In this document: positions 25,557 through 38,052 of the stretch, piece by piece | Position numbering within the stretch: the stretch's first letter is position 1 | Layout: each line of letters starts with the position of its first letter | DNA from: Adineta vaga | Lineage: Eukaryota; Rotifera | Reading direction: 5' to 3' | Assembly: GCA_021613535.1 (NCBI GenBank) | Contig: CP075492.1 | Coordinates: forward strand, 18,352,001-18,416,000 | DNA length: 64,000 bases | Program-made: the position numbers and the translations under genes | The notes under the pieces: model-generated | What the model was told of the DNA's origin: nothing | Databases searched by the model: none | Seen by the model: only the letters and a program-made list of their open reading frames with translations

Positions 25557-26474
25557 TTTTATCTTTTTTAATTTCATGTGACTTATTTTAATATATGTAT
25601 AATTCAACTTGTGTTTTTCAATGAATATCGAATGTGATTGAGAGTACTGACGTCTTCTTATCATATAAGAATCCATGAAAACAGCTGAGCTAACTAGTTG
25701 AATAAATCCTGATTTGGTACAATCTATCAATATGTAGCAGAAGATAGAGCAAGCGAAGTTCTACAAAACCTGCTATAGTACTAGTCACACAAATTCGGCA
25801 AAACGATGCTATGAGGGACGCAAGTTTATGAAGGTTCACGCTATTGCAAGGTTCATCTTTTAAACTCAATTATTTGATTCGTATATGATTCGATTGTGTG
25901 GAAGACGGCCTATCAGAATATATATAAATAATTGATTTTCCGCTTTTTAAGGCTTCCCCTCAGAAAACTCAATTTTTTGAGAAAAGTGGAAGTTGATTTT
26001 TTTCATATGACCCTTCCTACAGTCGAGGAAATAAAAAAATTGTCTAACTCTTCTATCTCTCTGTATATTAAACTAAACATGTTTTATTTGTGATCAGTTT
26101 CAGGATATGAATTAAACGATTTCTTCTATTTTCAAATACATTCAATTTAGATAATAAGCGAATTCTTTGATATTTCTATTAAAGTTGGTCCTTAATAAAA
26201 ATGAATCATTATTGCAAAACACATTGATTTATAACCATGACTCATTTTCTTCCTTGGAAAAAACCTTTTTGCTTTTGATGATACGTTAGATTATAAAAAA
26301 GCGTATCACACCTTCGTATGAAATAACACGAGTCATTCTGAATAGTATGCTTGTAAATTACCTCAATGTTAGATCCAGCTTGTTTATTAAACTTTCTTTT
26401 GATGAGATACTTTTACGTACGAATTATTTGAATGTCAATTGAGATTCATGTTATGAAATTTTCAGTTTTAGATA
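25557..26474. other. Intergenic region, no gene recognised
   Basis: AT-rich; the 81-codon minus-strand frame at 25485 overlaps the tail of the previous gene and has no features. Confidence 0.4.
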
Positions 26475-27851
26475 ATGCGATTATCATTTCAACGAACAGG
26501 TATTTTAAGTAATTTATTTGCTCGTATCGATGCAGTTTATCTCGATGATGAATATAATAAACGTAGCAAATATATAATCCCTCCAATTTACTTTGTAATT
26601 ACATGTATTTTTCTTCCATTCTTAATCTCACGATTTCCCATTGAAATTTATAATCAATTAAACGGTCCATTTCATTTAAATCTTGATCAATTCACTTCTC
26701 ATTTGATTCATTTTAATCAACATGAATATGATGAAATTTCTCTTCAAATTGGTTCATGGCCATTTCAACAAGAATATTTTCAAATTGAACTTGGTGAAGA
26801 TCAAATCGATCAAGATAGTTCACATATTCTTCGTGAATCAACTTCACCTTTTTCATATTTCAAAACATCGTACACTATGAAAGCTGCTAAGAATGATGAC
26901 ATTTATCATGCTCTCTATCCTAATCGACTCTATATTAAATTAGCCTCACGTGGAGAGAAACATTTTTATCATCGTCATCCTTATCGTTTTCATTTATTCA
27001 CTATGAAAACATTACGATGTATTGTTCGACAATTTGATATTTTATCTACAAGTTATATGAAATGGAATGATAAAGAAATATTTGTCAAAAAAATTGAAGA
27101 AATTTATGAACAAAATTCAACTATATTCAATATGAAAGTGATAACAAAATGTGGTATTTTAATTGGATATCTTTATCGACCACAAGATTCAATTGTATTT
27201 ATGTCAGGTTGGAATGTTTCACATTTATTTCATGATCTTGATATTGGATTAGATACAGCATCTTCTTACTTTTCATATACAATTTATTTTTGTATTTGTC
27301 TTTTATTTACTTGCAATTCAATTAAAATTCTTTGTAATTTAATAATATATTATTATAAAATCTATCGTAAACGAATGTTAGTTATTCCTAATCAAGTAAA
27401 AGATCAATTTGATTTACTTCGATACGATACTTTACAAAAATTAGATGAAACAATTGTAAATATACCAATGGATCGTTGTTATATGAATCGTTTATTTATT
27501 ATAAAAGATAAATATTTACTTATTTTTATGATCGATCCAAATGAATGTGATACAAATATTTTACTTAATTTTTATGATAATTCACCAATTATTGTAATTC
27601 CTATTGAAAATATTGATATGATTAATTCTTTGGGGATAGGATTTTCATATAGATTAGATCGACATCTTCTTTCTTTTCCATTACCTTATTTTTCCGATGA
27701 TAATATTAGTAATTGGCTTTATCAAACAATTATCAATATTGATGAGAAATATCAATATCGGTAGGCTTTTGTTTTTTTATTCCTTTTGAATAATATAAAT
27801 CCTTTTCGTTTTAGTTATCTTCTAAAACAATTTCGAAGAGACGAAGAATAA
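26475..27851 (+). CDS. Two-pass membrane protein of unknown family, possible truncated C-terminus
   Basis: Exon 1 (26475-27760) gives about 428 residues; a donor (CG|GTAGGC) and acceptor (TTTTAG at 27814) join a second exon that adds YLLKQFRRDEE and meets TAA at 27849. TM segments are at about 38-56 and 266-292, with a roughly 200-residue, His- and aromatic-rich lumenal or extracellular region between them, then a 135-residue cytoplasmic domain (LLIFMID, IIVIPIENIDMI). Beyond the TAA the same frame continues with LTQERHLIELINEKRQKQF, as if the stop replaced a Gln codon. Function unknown. Confidence 0.65.
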
Positions 27852-28118
27852 TTAACACAAGAACGTCATTTAATTGAGTTAATTAATGAAAAACGACAAA
27901 AACAATTTATAAATTATATAAATAGTTGCGAACGGAGGACAGAGGATATCCTCGTGCTCATCCATTATGTCATCACGAAGTCAAAATAATCGATGAATTA
28001 CCTTTGGAAACTACTTCTGCATACTCAAAGATTGACAGAAGATGGAGCTTGTAATCTTGGTTTTAATTTAATAAAAGACTTTTTTTGTTCAATATTCCTG
28101 TTACACTTAGTCGTAAAA

Positions 28119-28172
28119 AGGGTGAAGGTATGGATTTAGATGAATTAAGAATACTCAGCTGCACCCTCAAGT
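28119..28172. repeat. Telomere-like hairpin element, copy 4 (decayed)
   Basis: Left arm AGGGTGAAGGTATGG and right arm GCACCCTCAAG. The CCCTCAAG end is intact while the left end lacks CTTGA. Confidence 0.5.
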
Positions 28173-28557
28173 GACCATAAGTCGTGCACATCGAAAAGAC
28201 TTCTCATGATAATTTTAATTTTCAGACATTCCAGAATGATCTATCTCTTTCATACATTTTTTGCAGTATACATAACTCTCGGCTGAAATCTGAAGTTTCT
28301 GCATTTATTTAATCCCCGTGTTACACAGTGAGATAATCGTCTAAATCAAAAACAGAAAGGAAACTTGATTAATTATCAAGGGAAGATTTGTCAAAGTGTC
28401 GTGCTTGTTCCGGTGCATACGGCAATCAAAAAGAAATAAGTATACACAGAACATGATGTTCCAAAGTGTTACCAGCGAGAAATTTGCGTCACAGACAAAT
28501 AGCGCAGTTTGTAATAAGAAAAGGAATGTGCACAATCGTTTGAAATGTAGTAGATAT

Positions 28558-28603
28558 AGGGGTGGGGTGAGGGCTAACAGTATAAGCTCATCCACACCCT
28601 CAA
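28558..28603. repeat. Telomere-like hairpin element, copy 5
   Basis: Left arm AGGGGTGGGGTGAGGG, spacer about 16 bp, right arm ATCCACACCCTCAA. Confidence 0.65.
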
Positions 28604-29388
28604 CCTGCTGTTTACCAACATTTGGTATCATAATACAGACATCTTATCCTAGTTTCTTGATTCGATTTCTCAATTGGTTTCTTGAAATCTGGTCAAAGTG
28701 AATGCCGCGTAAAACAGAATGTGATCGTGTCATTCCAATCCGAACGAGAATAAATGTTTTTTTCTTAATTTCTCATATTTTTGTCATTTCCTTTCGATCT
28801 TTTAAATTCGGATGCACTGACAGGACGAAGATGCCTTTAGCTGTATTTCTTGTTTTCTCAAATATTCTTTATTTTTTTTATTAAGTTTGTTCTGACATAC
28901 ATTTATAATCTGATGAAAACCTTTTTTCTGTCTCATTGTACATGCAAGTATATTATAATGCATTAATAGTATATTGGGTATTTGTGATACACTTCAAGAT
29001 TTGTTAACTAACGCAAAGATTATCATAGAAAGATAAACTAGTAATGAATGATCGAGCGACAACGAAATCAACTGTGATAGTTTGTTTCATTCAAATCTAC
29101 TTTCTTATTATTAATCTCTCATACTGTTACATACTATGTACCATATCTTTAAGTAATTGTTATATTAAAAAATGTCATGACGTAGAAATATAATCTCAAA
29201 GAAAAAAGAATTATAAAATTAGTTTTTATATTTTATATTTATTTAGCCATTAGCAGTGTGCAGAATATTAATGAAAGTGAAGAGAAAGAGTTTAATACAA
29301 ATAAATTCTTTATTGTGAATGTGACAGACACAATCGTATTCAACAATATTATAGAAGAACCATTAAAGATTATACAACATCAGATAGT

Positions 29389-30370
29389 ATGAATACTACT
29401 GCAGCATCATTTTTTTCATACAACTTAAACAGTGAAATCAAACGGATTTCTTCTTATATTTTACCAATTACAGTGACATCAGCAGTGATTGCAAACATCA
29501 TCAATATTGCTGTTCTTTCTCGTCGAAATATTCGATCATCTTCATGTTCTCATTATTTCTTTGCCTTAGCTATATCTACAATAATCTATATAATTATGTC
29601 ACCTCTGAGTCTATTTCTTAGTTATCGATTTGACATAACGATGTCTAATATACCCTTCGGATGTATATTTCAACCGTTCTCTATTTATGTATCATCATTA
29701 CTCGTTGCTCTCATGTTAGTTTGTGCTTCACTTGATCGATTTTTTGCTAGTTCATCATCTGTATATTTACGAAGTTTAAGTAATATACGAATAGCAAAAA
29801 GATCGATTATTCTCATCAGTTTTCTTACTGTTGCCTATTTGAGTCCAGCTTTAAGTATATTTTATTGGGATTACACCACTAATCGATGTATACAATCTTC
29901 ATCAACACTTATTATTGTTTATTTATCTACTCGTATTATTCTTCATTATGTCTTGGCACCAACAATCATGGTTTTATTTGGTTCATTAACAATTTATAAC
30001 ATTCGGGTTCAAATAAATCGTGTAGTACCAGCAAATCAAATGAATTTTCGTGGTCGTCGAACAGAAGGTCAATTAGCTCGAATGTTAATTATTCAAGTTA
30101 GTGCATATGTATTCTTTTCCTGCCCTGCTGCAGTAACATATATATTGACAACATTTATACCTTCAATGAATACAAGTTTTATTAATAACATTCGAACTAT
30201 TACTATCGTTTGGCAACAAGGCACTTATGTTCTCTCAACATTTTTTTATTCTCTCGGCGAGTGTCTATAGAGAAGAATTGAAGAAAATATTCAAATTCAA
30301 TCATTGTTGGGAACAACGATTACGACAGATTACTAACCAACTTCGGACACATATGGATAAAAATACTTAA
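29389..30370 (+). pseudogene. Class A GPCR with a T7 homopolymer frameshift in TM7
   Basis: The frame from 29389 encodes TM1-TM6 with SLDRFFASSS after TM3 (DRF for DRY), Cys in TM3 region (FGCIFQP) and ECL2 (NRCIQSS). In TM7 it meets a run of seven T at about 30239 and goes out of frame, ending at 30270. One T fewer would continue as FFILSASVYREELKKIFKF, a standard helix 8, and end at 30370 with about 326 residues. Either a fresh frameshift or a sequencing/assembly homopolymer error. It is related to the receptors at 19648 and 23878. Confidence 0.75.
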
Positions 30371-31024
30371 ACACATTAGAATTAGAAGGTGTAAGTAACG
30401 ATATATGAGTGAATTGCGCTAGTACCGTACCGTTGCTTTGAAAAAATGAAAATGCTTATATCGTGACTTCTACTTAACCAGTTTTCAAAATTTAATAAAA
30501 AAATATTCGTTGATGTTTGTTCTATTTTGCTTGAAAATTTCAAATTCTTAGTATGCTATTGCTCTAAGATTTGAGATGAATAAGAAGATCAGAATTAACG
30601 GATTTTTGTGTCATCTATAAATGAAAACCATATAATTAAAAGGGAAAAGAAGGTGTGGGTGGATGTGCATGAGAAAATAATACTCACCCATACCCTTCGA
30701 CTTTCCTATTGAGAAATAAAGCTCTCTGAAATGATTCTTTTAGTAAAAATATTATGTAAATTTATCTTATTAATCGTCTATATCGACATCAGTCCTAATT
30801 CATTAATTAGAATCAAAAGTTTTAAAATATACATGCAAATAAATTATTTAACTACATAAAGAAGTTTTTGTATATTACGACTTATATTATTTCTATTTTT
30901 ATATATCAGACACAACACGTGCGCGCTTATGATATTCTATTATCAAAAAATTCTTTCCAACTAAAATTTTTGTTGCTTATATATTTGTCGTAAAATTTTA
31001 AAAAGTCTATTTTATCACGGAGTC
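30371..31024. other. Intergenic region
   Basis: It contains hairpin copy 6 and AT-rich sequence leading to the ART fusion gene. No gene was recognised. Confidence 0.4.
30651..30700. repeat. Telomere-like hairpin element, copy 6
   Basis: Left arm AGGTGTGGGTGGATGTG, 17-bp spacer, right arm ACTCACCCATACCCTT. Confidence 0.7.
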
Positions 31025-34000
31025 ATGTCGTTAATCGGAATTTGTAATGTTGATTGTCTTGAGCAATTTTTGAATACTAATTTAATCAAACTGGAAAATG
31101 TTAATGAAGATGACGAACAATTATTTATAGATATTATCAAAACAATCGATTCATTTACTGCCTACAATAAATTACTTTTGTGTAAACGAAAGATTTTCTC
31201 TCACAAACTATTTATTAAATTTCGACATTGCTATAAAATACAACTGAGTAGATGGAGAATGAAAAATTCTTTAAATCGCTACACTCAAGAAGTTCTGTCG
31301 AAAGTAGGAAATCTGTTTGTTACCATAAGCGAACACATTGATGATACTGATTTAATCATGTTCGAAGAGTTTCTTTTCGAAAAAAATCTTATCGAAGAAC
31401 TTTGTTTATGTCTAAAAAATGTGATTTATCATATCGATGATCCGAATATAGCATATATTGGTAATCTAGTTTATGCAATTGGATGTTTTCAACAAAATGG
31501 AACAATTTTACATAATAATTCATTACAAGAAGATCTTCTCAATGCTATTTGTGAATGTCTTATACGCCCATGGTATGAAATATGTCTTTGTGCAGAGATG
31601 ACTTTAGAACAAACAAATATCTATAATAATTTACTTGATTATATATTGGATTCTTCAGATGAGCATCGCAAACGTTGCTGTGAATTGATATCTATAGAAT
31701 TGATGAAAACAGTTCCTCGATGGTTTCATGAACAAGTTGTCAATGGTTCAATTTTTGATTGGAATGAACAAATCATATTTATTTGTTCGAAATTAATCTC
31801 AATTTTAACAAATCAAATTCGAGAATTTGAAAAGAAGATTGAGGATGATTGTTATGTGAACTTGTATAAATTAATAGTTGACTCATTGCTTATTGTTCTT
31901 TCGATAAGTAACAAAAGAAAATTTAATATATGGAATGGTGTTTTTCTTCAAAATTTGACTGATTTAACATTGAATTCGTGTTTATTGAACATAATTAAAC
32001 AAATGAATTTATCTGAAATATATTCTTATATAATTCAAGATGAACGACCTGACATACAAATGAATGCATGCTATCTGTTATTGACAACTTTATCTAATAC
32101 GGATGTTTCTTTACAGATCGATTTGAAGAAGATCATCTGCTTAGTATTAAAAAGTTTAATTCCACACGATGGCACAACGAAATGTCAACATCATTTAATA
32201 GCTATTATGATTCATTTACAACGTAAGAATTACGCATAATAATAGTGTTTTCGATTTGTTTTCTTAGGTTCATTTCAATGTGAAACAATTAGAAGAGAGT
32301 TTATCAAACAGGATGGATTAGCTCGAATAATACAATTAGCAACTTGTTACAAAAAAGGTTCTTTCAAACTGCGTAATATAGCATTAAAACTGGTTCGTGT
32401 TCTACTCGACTGCTGTACAGATGACTTCAACAGTCTGGTATATACTCTTCCGGTAAGCAGAGAAAAATTTATAATCTTTTGAATTGTATGAAATTTTTCA
32501 ATATTCTCATATGATTTTATTGTGTAAATAGGAGATAAAACCTGGAAGTGAACGAGAATGGTTATTATGGCCATGGAAACTTCACAATTGGAATAATCAT
32601 ACAAAAGGTGGAGGTTTGAGTGTAACAGTGACTATACCTCTAGACAATTTTGATCCGACTATAGGAGTAAAAGCTCTGTTAAAACAGGACAAGTTAATTG
32701 AGGAGAAACATATAGAAGAAGTTGCGCACCGTCATCGAGAGGATATACTTTTAGTTTGGATTTATAAGGATGGAGAAGAAGAAATATTAAGAAATAACAT
32801 CGATCATTTACATAGTATCATACACATTGTTCGCATATATTCCAATTCAAAATGTTCAGAAGCTTTAAAGTTTATTTTAAGCAATCGTCACGAGAATATT
32901 TTTGTTCTTATACATACTTCCATACAAAGATATATAGTAAAACAAATTCAGCATGCCGTTCATATCGCTGCTATTATTGTTTATGATGTTCCTCATTCTT
33001 CTTCAATGAAAACAACAACAGAACTTCAACAGACCAGTCTTGTGCTGTATGAAATTGATCTTCAAAGTTCCATTGATTCATTAGCGATCATAGTCCAGTC
33101 ATACAAAAATCAGACATTTTGGTTTTATGAATCAAAACAACATCTGAGTGCAGATCTCTCGACTGAATCAGCATGTTTTTTATGGCAGTTCTTTCTGACC
33201 CGTATTCTTACTAAAATGCCTCCAATTAATAATGACGATTTTATTGATTTAGCTCGACAATGGTATAAAAACAATCCACTAGTTTTGTATGAGATCGAAC
33301 GTTTTCGTGGAACATACAATAATGGTGCAGCTATAAATTGGATGTTCACAAAGGGTTCGTCATTTATTCAACGTTTGCTTCAAAAAGCATTGAAAGAAGC
33401 TGATATGCAAATCATATGGACAGCTCGTTTTTTTATCATTGATCTTATGAAAACCATTGAATCACAACATGATTCTAAATGTCATACAGGTCGTATTACT
33501 TTGGGCGAATTAATGAGTGCAAAACGGATGCAATTTCTTTTGGAACATCAAGATACTCGTCTGATGGCTAAAGGGTTTCTGATGGGATGCATATACTCAG
33601 AAAAGACAATAAATGATTTACGAAACCGACCACGTTATAGCAATTCTGTTCATGCTGTTCTGTTTGAGATAGATCTAGAGAACAATTGTTCAATTTTAGT
33701 GTTGAATGATGAATATGTTTTATTTAGACTTGATGTTTCATTTTGTATAACTTCGATCAATTTTGATCAATCACTCGATATTTATAGAATTCAATTACGA
33801 ATGTTAAATGATAATGAAATGTGGAACCAATTGTGGCAGAATCATATAAAGTTACTCCAAGAAGTTGGTGATTGTACTGATGAAATCATCTTGTTTGGTA
33901 ATTTACTTGCTGATATGAACCGAGTTCCTGCCGCAATGGATTACTATTTGTCACATATGAATGAATTCACATCTGATTCATTGTTGAACGCTCATCGTTT

Positions 34001-35043
34001 AGTACAGATTGGCCGAATTGCTCTGCGGTGTAATATAACAGATGAGGCTGAGAACTATTATATTATGGGTCTAACTCTATATGAAACACTTGTATCAGAA
34101 AATGATCCATGTTTCATTCGTCTGTTACTTGATCTTATGTTTGTTTATATTAAACAAAAAAACAATCATCAAGCATTTTATATTTATGAACGAATCCAAC
34201 TTATTTTAATAAAGGAATCTTCATCTGTATCGCATACATTACTTTCTTGGAGTGAAGAATTAATATGTTTTTGTCAATTTATAGCATCTAGTCTACAACT
34301 AGCTAGTGAACAGCTCAATAGAAATTTTAAATCATATAAACAGTTGAATTATCAATGCACTCATCCTGTACTCATCGGTGGATTAGCAATTGATATAGGT
34401 GATTTTGCATATAAACAAGGTCATTTTCATCTTAGTCATGATTGTTATGTATTTGCATTTGAAATTGGTAAACAAAACCTAGCCCTTTGCCATCCGATGG
34501 TTGTAGTTAGTTTACAACGTCAACTAATCAATGCGGAAAAATTCTCTCGAAATGATAAACTTACAATTCGTGAGAATCAACTCTTACCTTTATCACAGCA
34601 CTGTCTAACCGATCTAAACGATGATGATAATCAACAAATTGCTGACACTATGCGACAAATTGGTTTTGAATATGCTACCAATGGTATAAATGAAATAGCA
34701 AAATTTTATATAGAAAAATGTATACCAATTTATCAACGACAAATGCCAGTTGATGAAATATCTTTGAATGAATGTCAAGCATATATCTTTCAAATAGAAA
34801 ATAATCCAGACTTGAAATTTGCCAAAACAGATTATAACAAATCTATGAATGATATCTGTTGGAGTGCATGGTATAAATATACTCATTCTTACGACGCAAT
34901 AGAAGCCGAAGATCAGAATAAATTATGGGGTATGTTAACTTACTTCTATGAAGTTTATTTCGAGTACTATAATGTGGTAAATCTTAATTAAAAATTCTTT
35001 CCATATTTAGGTCCAGCTTTATCCAATTTTCATTACAATATGA
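31025..35043 (+). CDS. ARM/HEAT - regulator-like - degenerate ART - TPR fusion protein
   Basis: Exons 31025-32222, 32268-32452, 32532-34976 and 35011-35043 join in frame to about 1,286 residues; the third exon is open across TTG at 32616, so the ART half is not a separate gene. Residues 1-460 are helical, leucine-rich, ARM/HEAT-like. At about 510-610 lies the VWIYKDGEEE ... IFVLIHTS domain found at the N-terminus of other bdelloid ART proteins. The ART-like core follows (LVLYEIERF, TARFFIIDLM), but the YRG motif reads HTGR, the STS block reads KGFLMGCIYS, and the FPxExEVLF block is reduced to NDEYVLF. The Arg-Ser-ExE set is therefore incomplete, suggesting no transferase activity. The C-terminal 450 residues are TPR-like. 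Its TGA overlaps the ATG of the next ART gene. Confidence 0.75.
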
Positions 35044-36413
35044 CAGTAGACTCGGGAGTTGTCCGACGATCGTTTATTGTTTGGATTGATACAGACAGAG
35101 ATGCAAATAAAAATAATGCTTTATTAAAAACGTTGAGATCAAATGATAAGATTGAATTACATTTATTTGATAATGTCGATTTGGCTGTTATTTTCCTCTC
35201 AAATAAGGAATTTCAACACGTACAAGTAGTAGTAGCTATTAATGCAGCTGAAGCTTTTCTTAACAAACAAAAAATGTTTAAACTTCAAACAAATATCTGC
35301 TTGACAATGTGTGTATTTGTGTTTGGAATCGAACACAACGAAGAATTATATGTAAAATATCTGAGTTATCTGCAATGTAGCCGAAAATGTTGGGTACAGA
35401 TGTCCGAAGGAATCGAACGATGTCTAATCATGTCAAACGATAGTTCGTTATTATATCGATTCTGTATACAACCAGATGTTGTCGGAATGGGAATTGTTCA
35501 GATGATGCTGTTCGTAGATGTTCAAGCATTTGAAAATGTGTTTCTCGATGAAATAGATTCCACGGACCATCAAGTATATTTGGCTTCGGTTGAAACAAAT
35601 TTTGAATTCATTGGTTATATGTCAAGTTGTCAACTTTCCGCACCGAAATTATTTCATCATCTTCGTTTTGCAAAATCAATTCGTCTTCCGAAACACCAAG
35701 CTCAAATGGTAGCATTCATTATTTTTGGTAGACGACATGGTTTATCATCACGACAAATCGCACTCATATGTCGCTATTTTTCGCCTGGTCGTTGTATTCA
35801 ACCTATAACATTGATCAAATATCTTGTTCGACTTTGGTCACTTGAATCGCCACCCTTCTATCAACTCGTTAATAAAGCATTGGCGGAATGTAATATCGAA
35901 GATGTCCATCTCTTACGTTTTATTATATATGATTATTTTGATTTGTTTAATACCAAATTGTTACCTTATTATGTCGGAACATTGTATCGTGGAATTCAAA
36001 CATCAGAAGAAAATATTCTTTCACTCGCATCATCCATCGGTAAACAGATCTACTTTGTTTGTTTTACATCAACATCGAAAAAAAAAGCACGTGCTATGGT
36101 GGGTGGAAATACTCTATTTATAATTCAAACAATGTCTGAAAAAGAACAAGCAGAATGTCGTACACAAACGAATACGGATATATCATCCGTCTCACAATTT
36201 CCTGAAGAAGAAGAAGTTATCTATGCTCCACTAACCACATTTCTTCTTTTAAGTATTTCATTTATTCGGGATCCAAATGAAAGTGTCAAATACATTGTCA
36301 AACTACGTGAACAAGCCTCAAGTCTTTTTTATCAATTATTTATGGATAAAGAACGATTACCCAATGGTACACCATTTGAAAATGACACAGATATGTGGCA
36401 ATATAAAAGATAA
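35040..36413 (+). CDS. NAD+:arginine-type ADP-ribosyltransferase with intact R-S-ExE motifs
   Basis: 457 residues, one exon. Residues 10-150 form the N-terminal VWIDTD ... VVVAINAA domain shared with bdelloid ART proteins. The ART fold follows: LLRFIIYDYFDLF, then TLYRG with R317, FTSTS with S344, and QFPEEEEV with E390-x-E392, matching the R-S-E signature of arginine mono-ADP-ribosyltransferases, which transfer ADP-ribose from NAD+ to protein arginines. No signal peptide, so probably cytosolic. The C-terminus lacks TPR repeats, unlike the other ART genes here. The start overlaps the predicted stop of the upstream fusion gene by two bases. Some of these genes could instead be read as bacterial-toxin-like effectors, but no secretion features are seen. 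Confidence 0.85.
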   Translation: MTVDSGVVRRSFIVWIDTDRDANKNNALLKTLRSNDKIELHLFDNVDLAVIFLSNKEFQHVQVVVAINAAEAFLNKQKMFKLQTNICLTMCVFVFGIEHNEELYVKYLSYLQCSRKCWVQMSEGIERCLIMSNDSSLLYRFCIQPDVVGMGIVQMMLFVDVQAFENVFLDEIDSTDHQVYLASVETNFEFIGYMSSCQLSAPKLFHHLRFAKSIRLPKHQAQMVAFIIFGRRHGLSSRQIALICRYFSPGRCIQPITLIKYLVRLWSLESPPFYQLVNKALAECNIEDVHLLRFIIYDYFDLFNTKLLPYYVGTLYRGIQTSEENILSLASSIGKQIYFVCFTSTSKKKARAMVGGNTLFIIQTMSEKEQAECRTQTNTDISSVSQFPEEEEVIYAPLTTFLLLSISFIRDPNESVKYIVKLREQASSLFYQLFMDKERLPNGTPFENDTDMWQYKR

Positions 36414-36570
36414 GTACAATTAATGTGTTATATATTAAACACAATACTTTGCATTGAACTTTCATATATTTAATATATAGTTATAACACTAACAAAAGAA
36501 AAAACAAAGTTTATGCATCTTAGCACTATGACGATTCGCTGACATCAAATCAAATTGATGGAAATTGTTG

Positions 36571-37210
36571 TTAATTAATTCGATGAGGTGGATCTTTATG
36601 ATTATTGAGATTTTTAGCAAATAATGCTATTACTGCTTCGATATTGTCGTATTGTTTCATTAAATTGTCTAAATCCTGTTTAATAGCATGTTTATGTTCT
36701 TTTTTTAAAGTAAAGCCGGAAACTTTTGTACTATAATGATTTGATAGTTCAGCGAGGTTATTCATAGATGTTTTACTTGATATCACCGCATTTTGTTGAT
36801 CATCAATTGCTTTATGTAATTGTTCCATTGCAACTTTCATAGCCATTCTATCTGTTTCTAAAGCCTGTAATTCCTTTTGATAATTTGATGCTCCTTGTAA
36901 TTCAGACCAACCTTTTGCACCATAATAAATACCAAGACCAAGACCAGCACCTATGATAAGAGAAGGTGCAGCGACTGCTGCAGTGAGAGATCCTAATATA
37001 TATCCAGTTTTCAATGCTATTATTCCTAAATACGTTCCAGTACCATCTTGAGGGTGTGGGGTGGGTGTGGGTGTAGGTGTGGGTATGGGTGTAGATGAAG
37101 AGAAGTGTATTAGCCACACCCACACACACACTCAATAAAACTATAATCTCTCTCACAGAAAATGATCACTTACCTAAAACAATAGGTACCGAAGTCGAAG
37201 TTGAAAAGCG
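36571..37210 (-). CDS. Small glycine-zipper membrane protein with coiled-coil tail; hairpin element at its 5' intron
   Basis: The secure part is 37046-36571: a hydrophobic Gly/Ala stretch (GYILGSLTAAVAAPSLIIGAGLGLGIYYGAKG) followed by about 110 residues of charged heptad-like helix ending DPPHRIN. Upstream, the reading frame runs into a Pro/Thr repeat that is only the telomere-like hairpin. A better model splices: donor TTTTAG|GTAAGTGA at about 37172, acceptor CCCTCAAG at 37047, the last bases of the hairpin, giving STSVPIVL-DGTGTY. No ATG was found in the short upstream exon, so the 5' end is incomplete. Function unknown; it lies 157 bp from the convergent ART gene. Confidence 0.55.
37047..37136. 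repeat. Telomere-like hairpin element, copy 7 (intronic)
   Basis: The longest copy: CTTGAGGGTGTGGGG followed by several GGGTGT units, a 20-bp spacer and GCCACACCCACACACACACTCAA. On the minus strand its end supplies the AG of the candidate acceptor of the gene at 36571. Confidence 0.85.
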
Positions 37211-37759
37211 TAGATAAAACTAAACACTTGCTTGTAAGTAAATAAACACACCAGTGACTATCAAGCAAAATCTTCACCCTATTTATACTAATGACAAAAG
37301 ACCTAGATCACTCGGAAATCATACATCGAACATATATCTAACCAGATATATCATCAAATTAACAATTGAACAAGGTAAAGTATTCTACTTATAGCAAAGA
37401 TAACCAAAAAGATATCACCGATATAATCATCTTCCAGACCACCGATGTCTATATCCAACAAAGAGCTACACTGAATATATCATCATACACGATAACATCT
37501 ATACTTTCGAGGCTGGACTACAAAACCTAGATTAAATATAATGACTAGATAAATCGAAATACTCTGGATATTATTCTATCATTTGTATTTCATATTCAGT
37601 GATAATCAAATATAGTTCACTATCACTCGCTGTAACATCATCATAACAGTATTCAAACTACTGACGATGGCACTTGGTGTGCTGAAAGCTCTAGTTCATT
37701 TCACTTAATGTAATTATAAAACTAGTATAATAAAACTATTTAAATTCAAGTTTTCTATT
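37211..37759. other. Intergenic region, no gene recognised
   Basis: AT-rich sequence between the small membrane-protein gene and the retrotransposon remnant. Confidence 0.4.
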
Positions 37760-38052
37760 GATCTACATTCAACTCATTCAGGTATGGGTCGAATGAAAGC
37801 TGATGCAAGAAGATATTTTTGGTGGCCTTCACTCGACAAAGATATTGAAGATCTTGCTGCTCAAGTTCAGATATATGGTGAGAATTCAAAATAACTACCA
37901 AAAGTTCCCTTACAACAATGGCCAGTACCAGAATTACCATGGCAAAGAATTCATATTGATTTTATGGGAAAATTTCTAAACTACTATTATTTGATTGTTG
38001 TTGATGCTCATTCAAAATGGGTGGAAGTTATTGTGATGAATAACATAACAAC

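Larger units (their letters stand above)
27852..29388. other. Decayed 3' part of the previous gene, then intergenic
   Basis: 27852-28030 keeps coding-like pieces in two frames that could extend the upstream protein. The rest contains two hairpin copies. Overlapping short frames at 28341-28884 run on both strands through a hairpin and I do not call them. Confidence 0.4.

Noticed and set aside
28341-28884. Frames on both strands around 28.5 kb
   Set aside because: They overlap on opposite strands, include hairpin copy 5 and match nothing I recognise.
32616-34991. A separate ART-TPR gene starting at 32616
   Set aside because: There is no ATG there (TTG), and the preceding exon from 32532 is open in the same frame, so it is the continuation of the ARM/HEAT gene.
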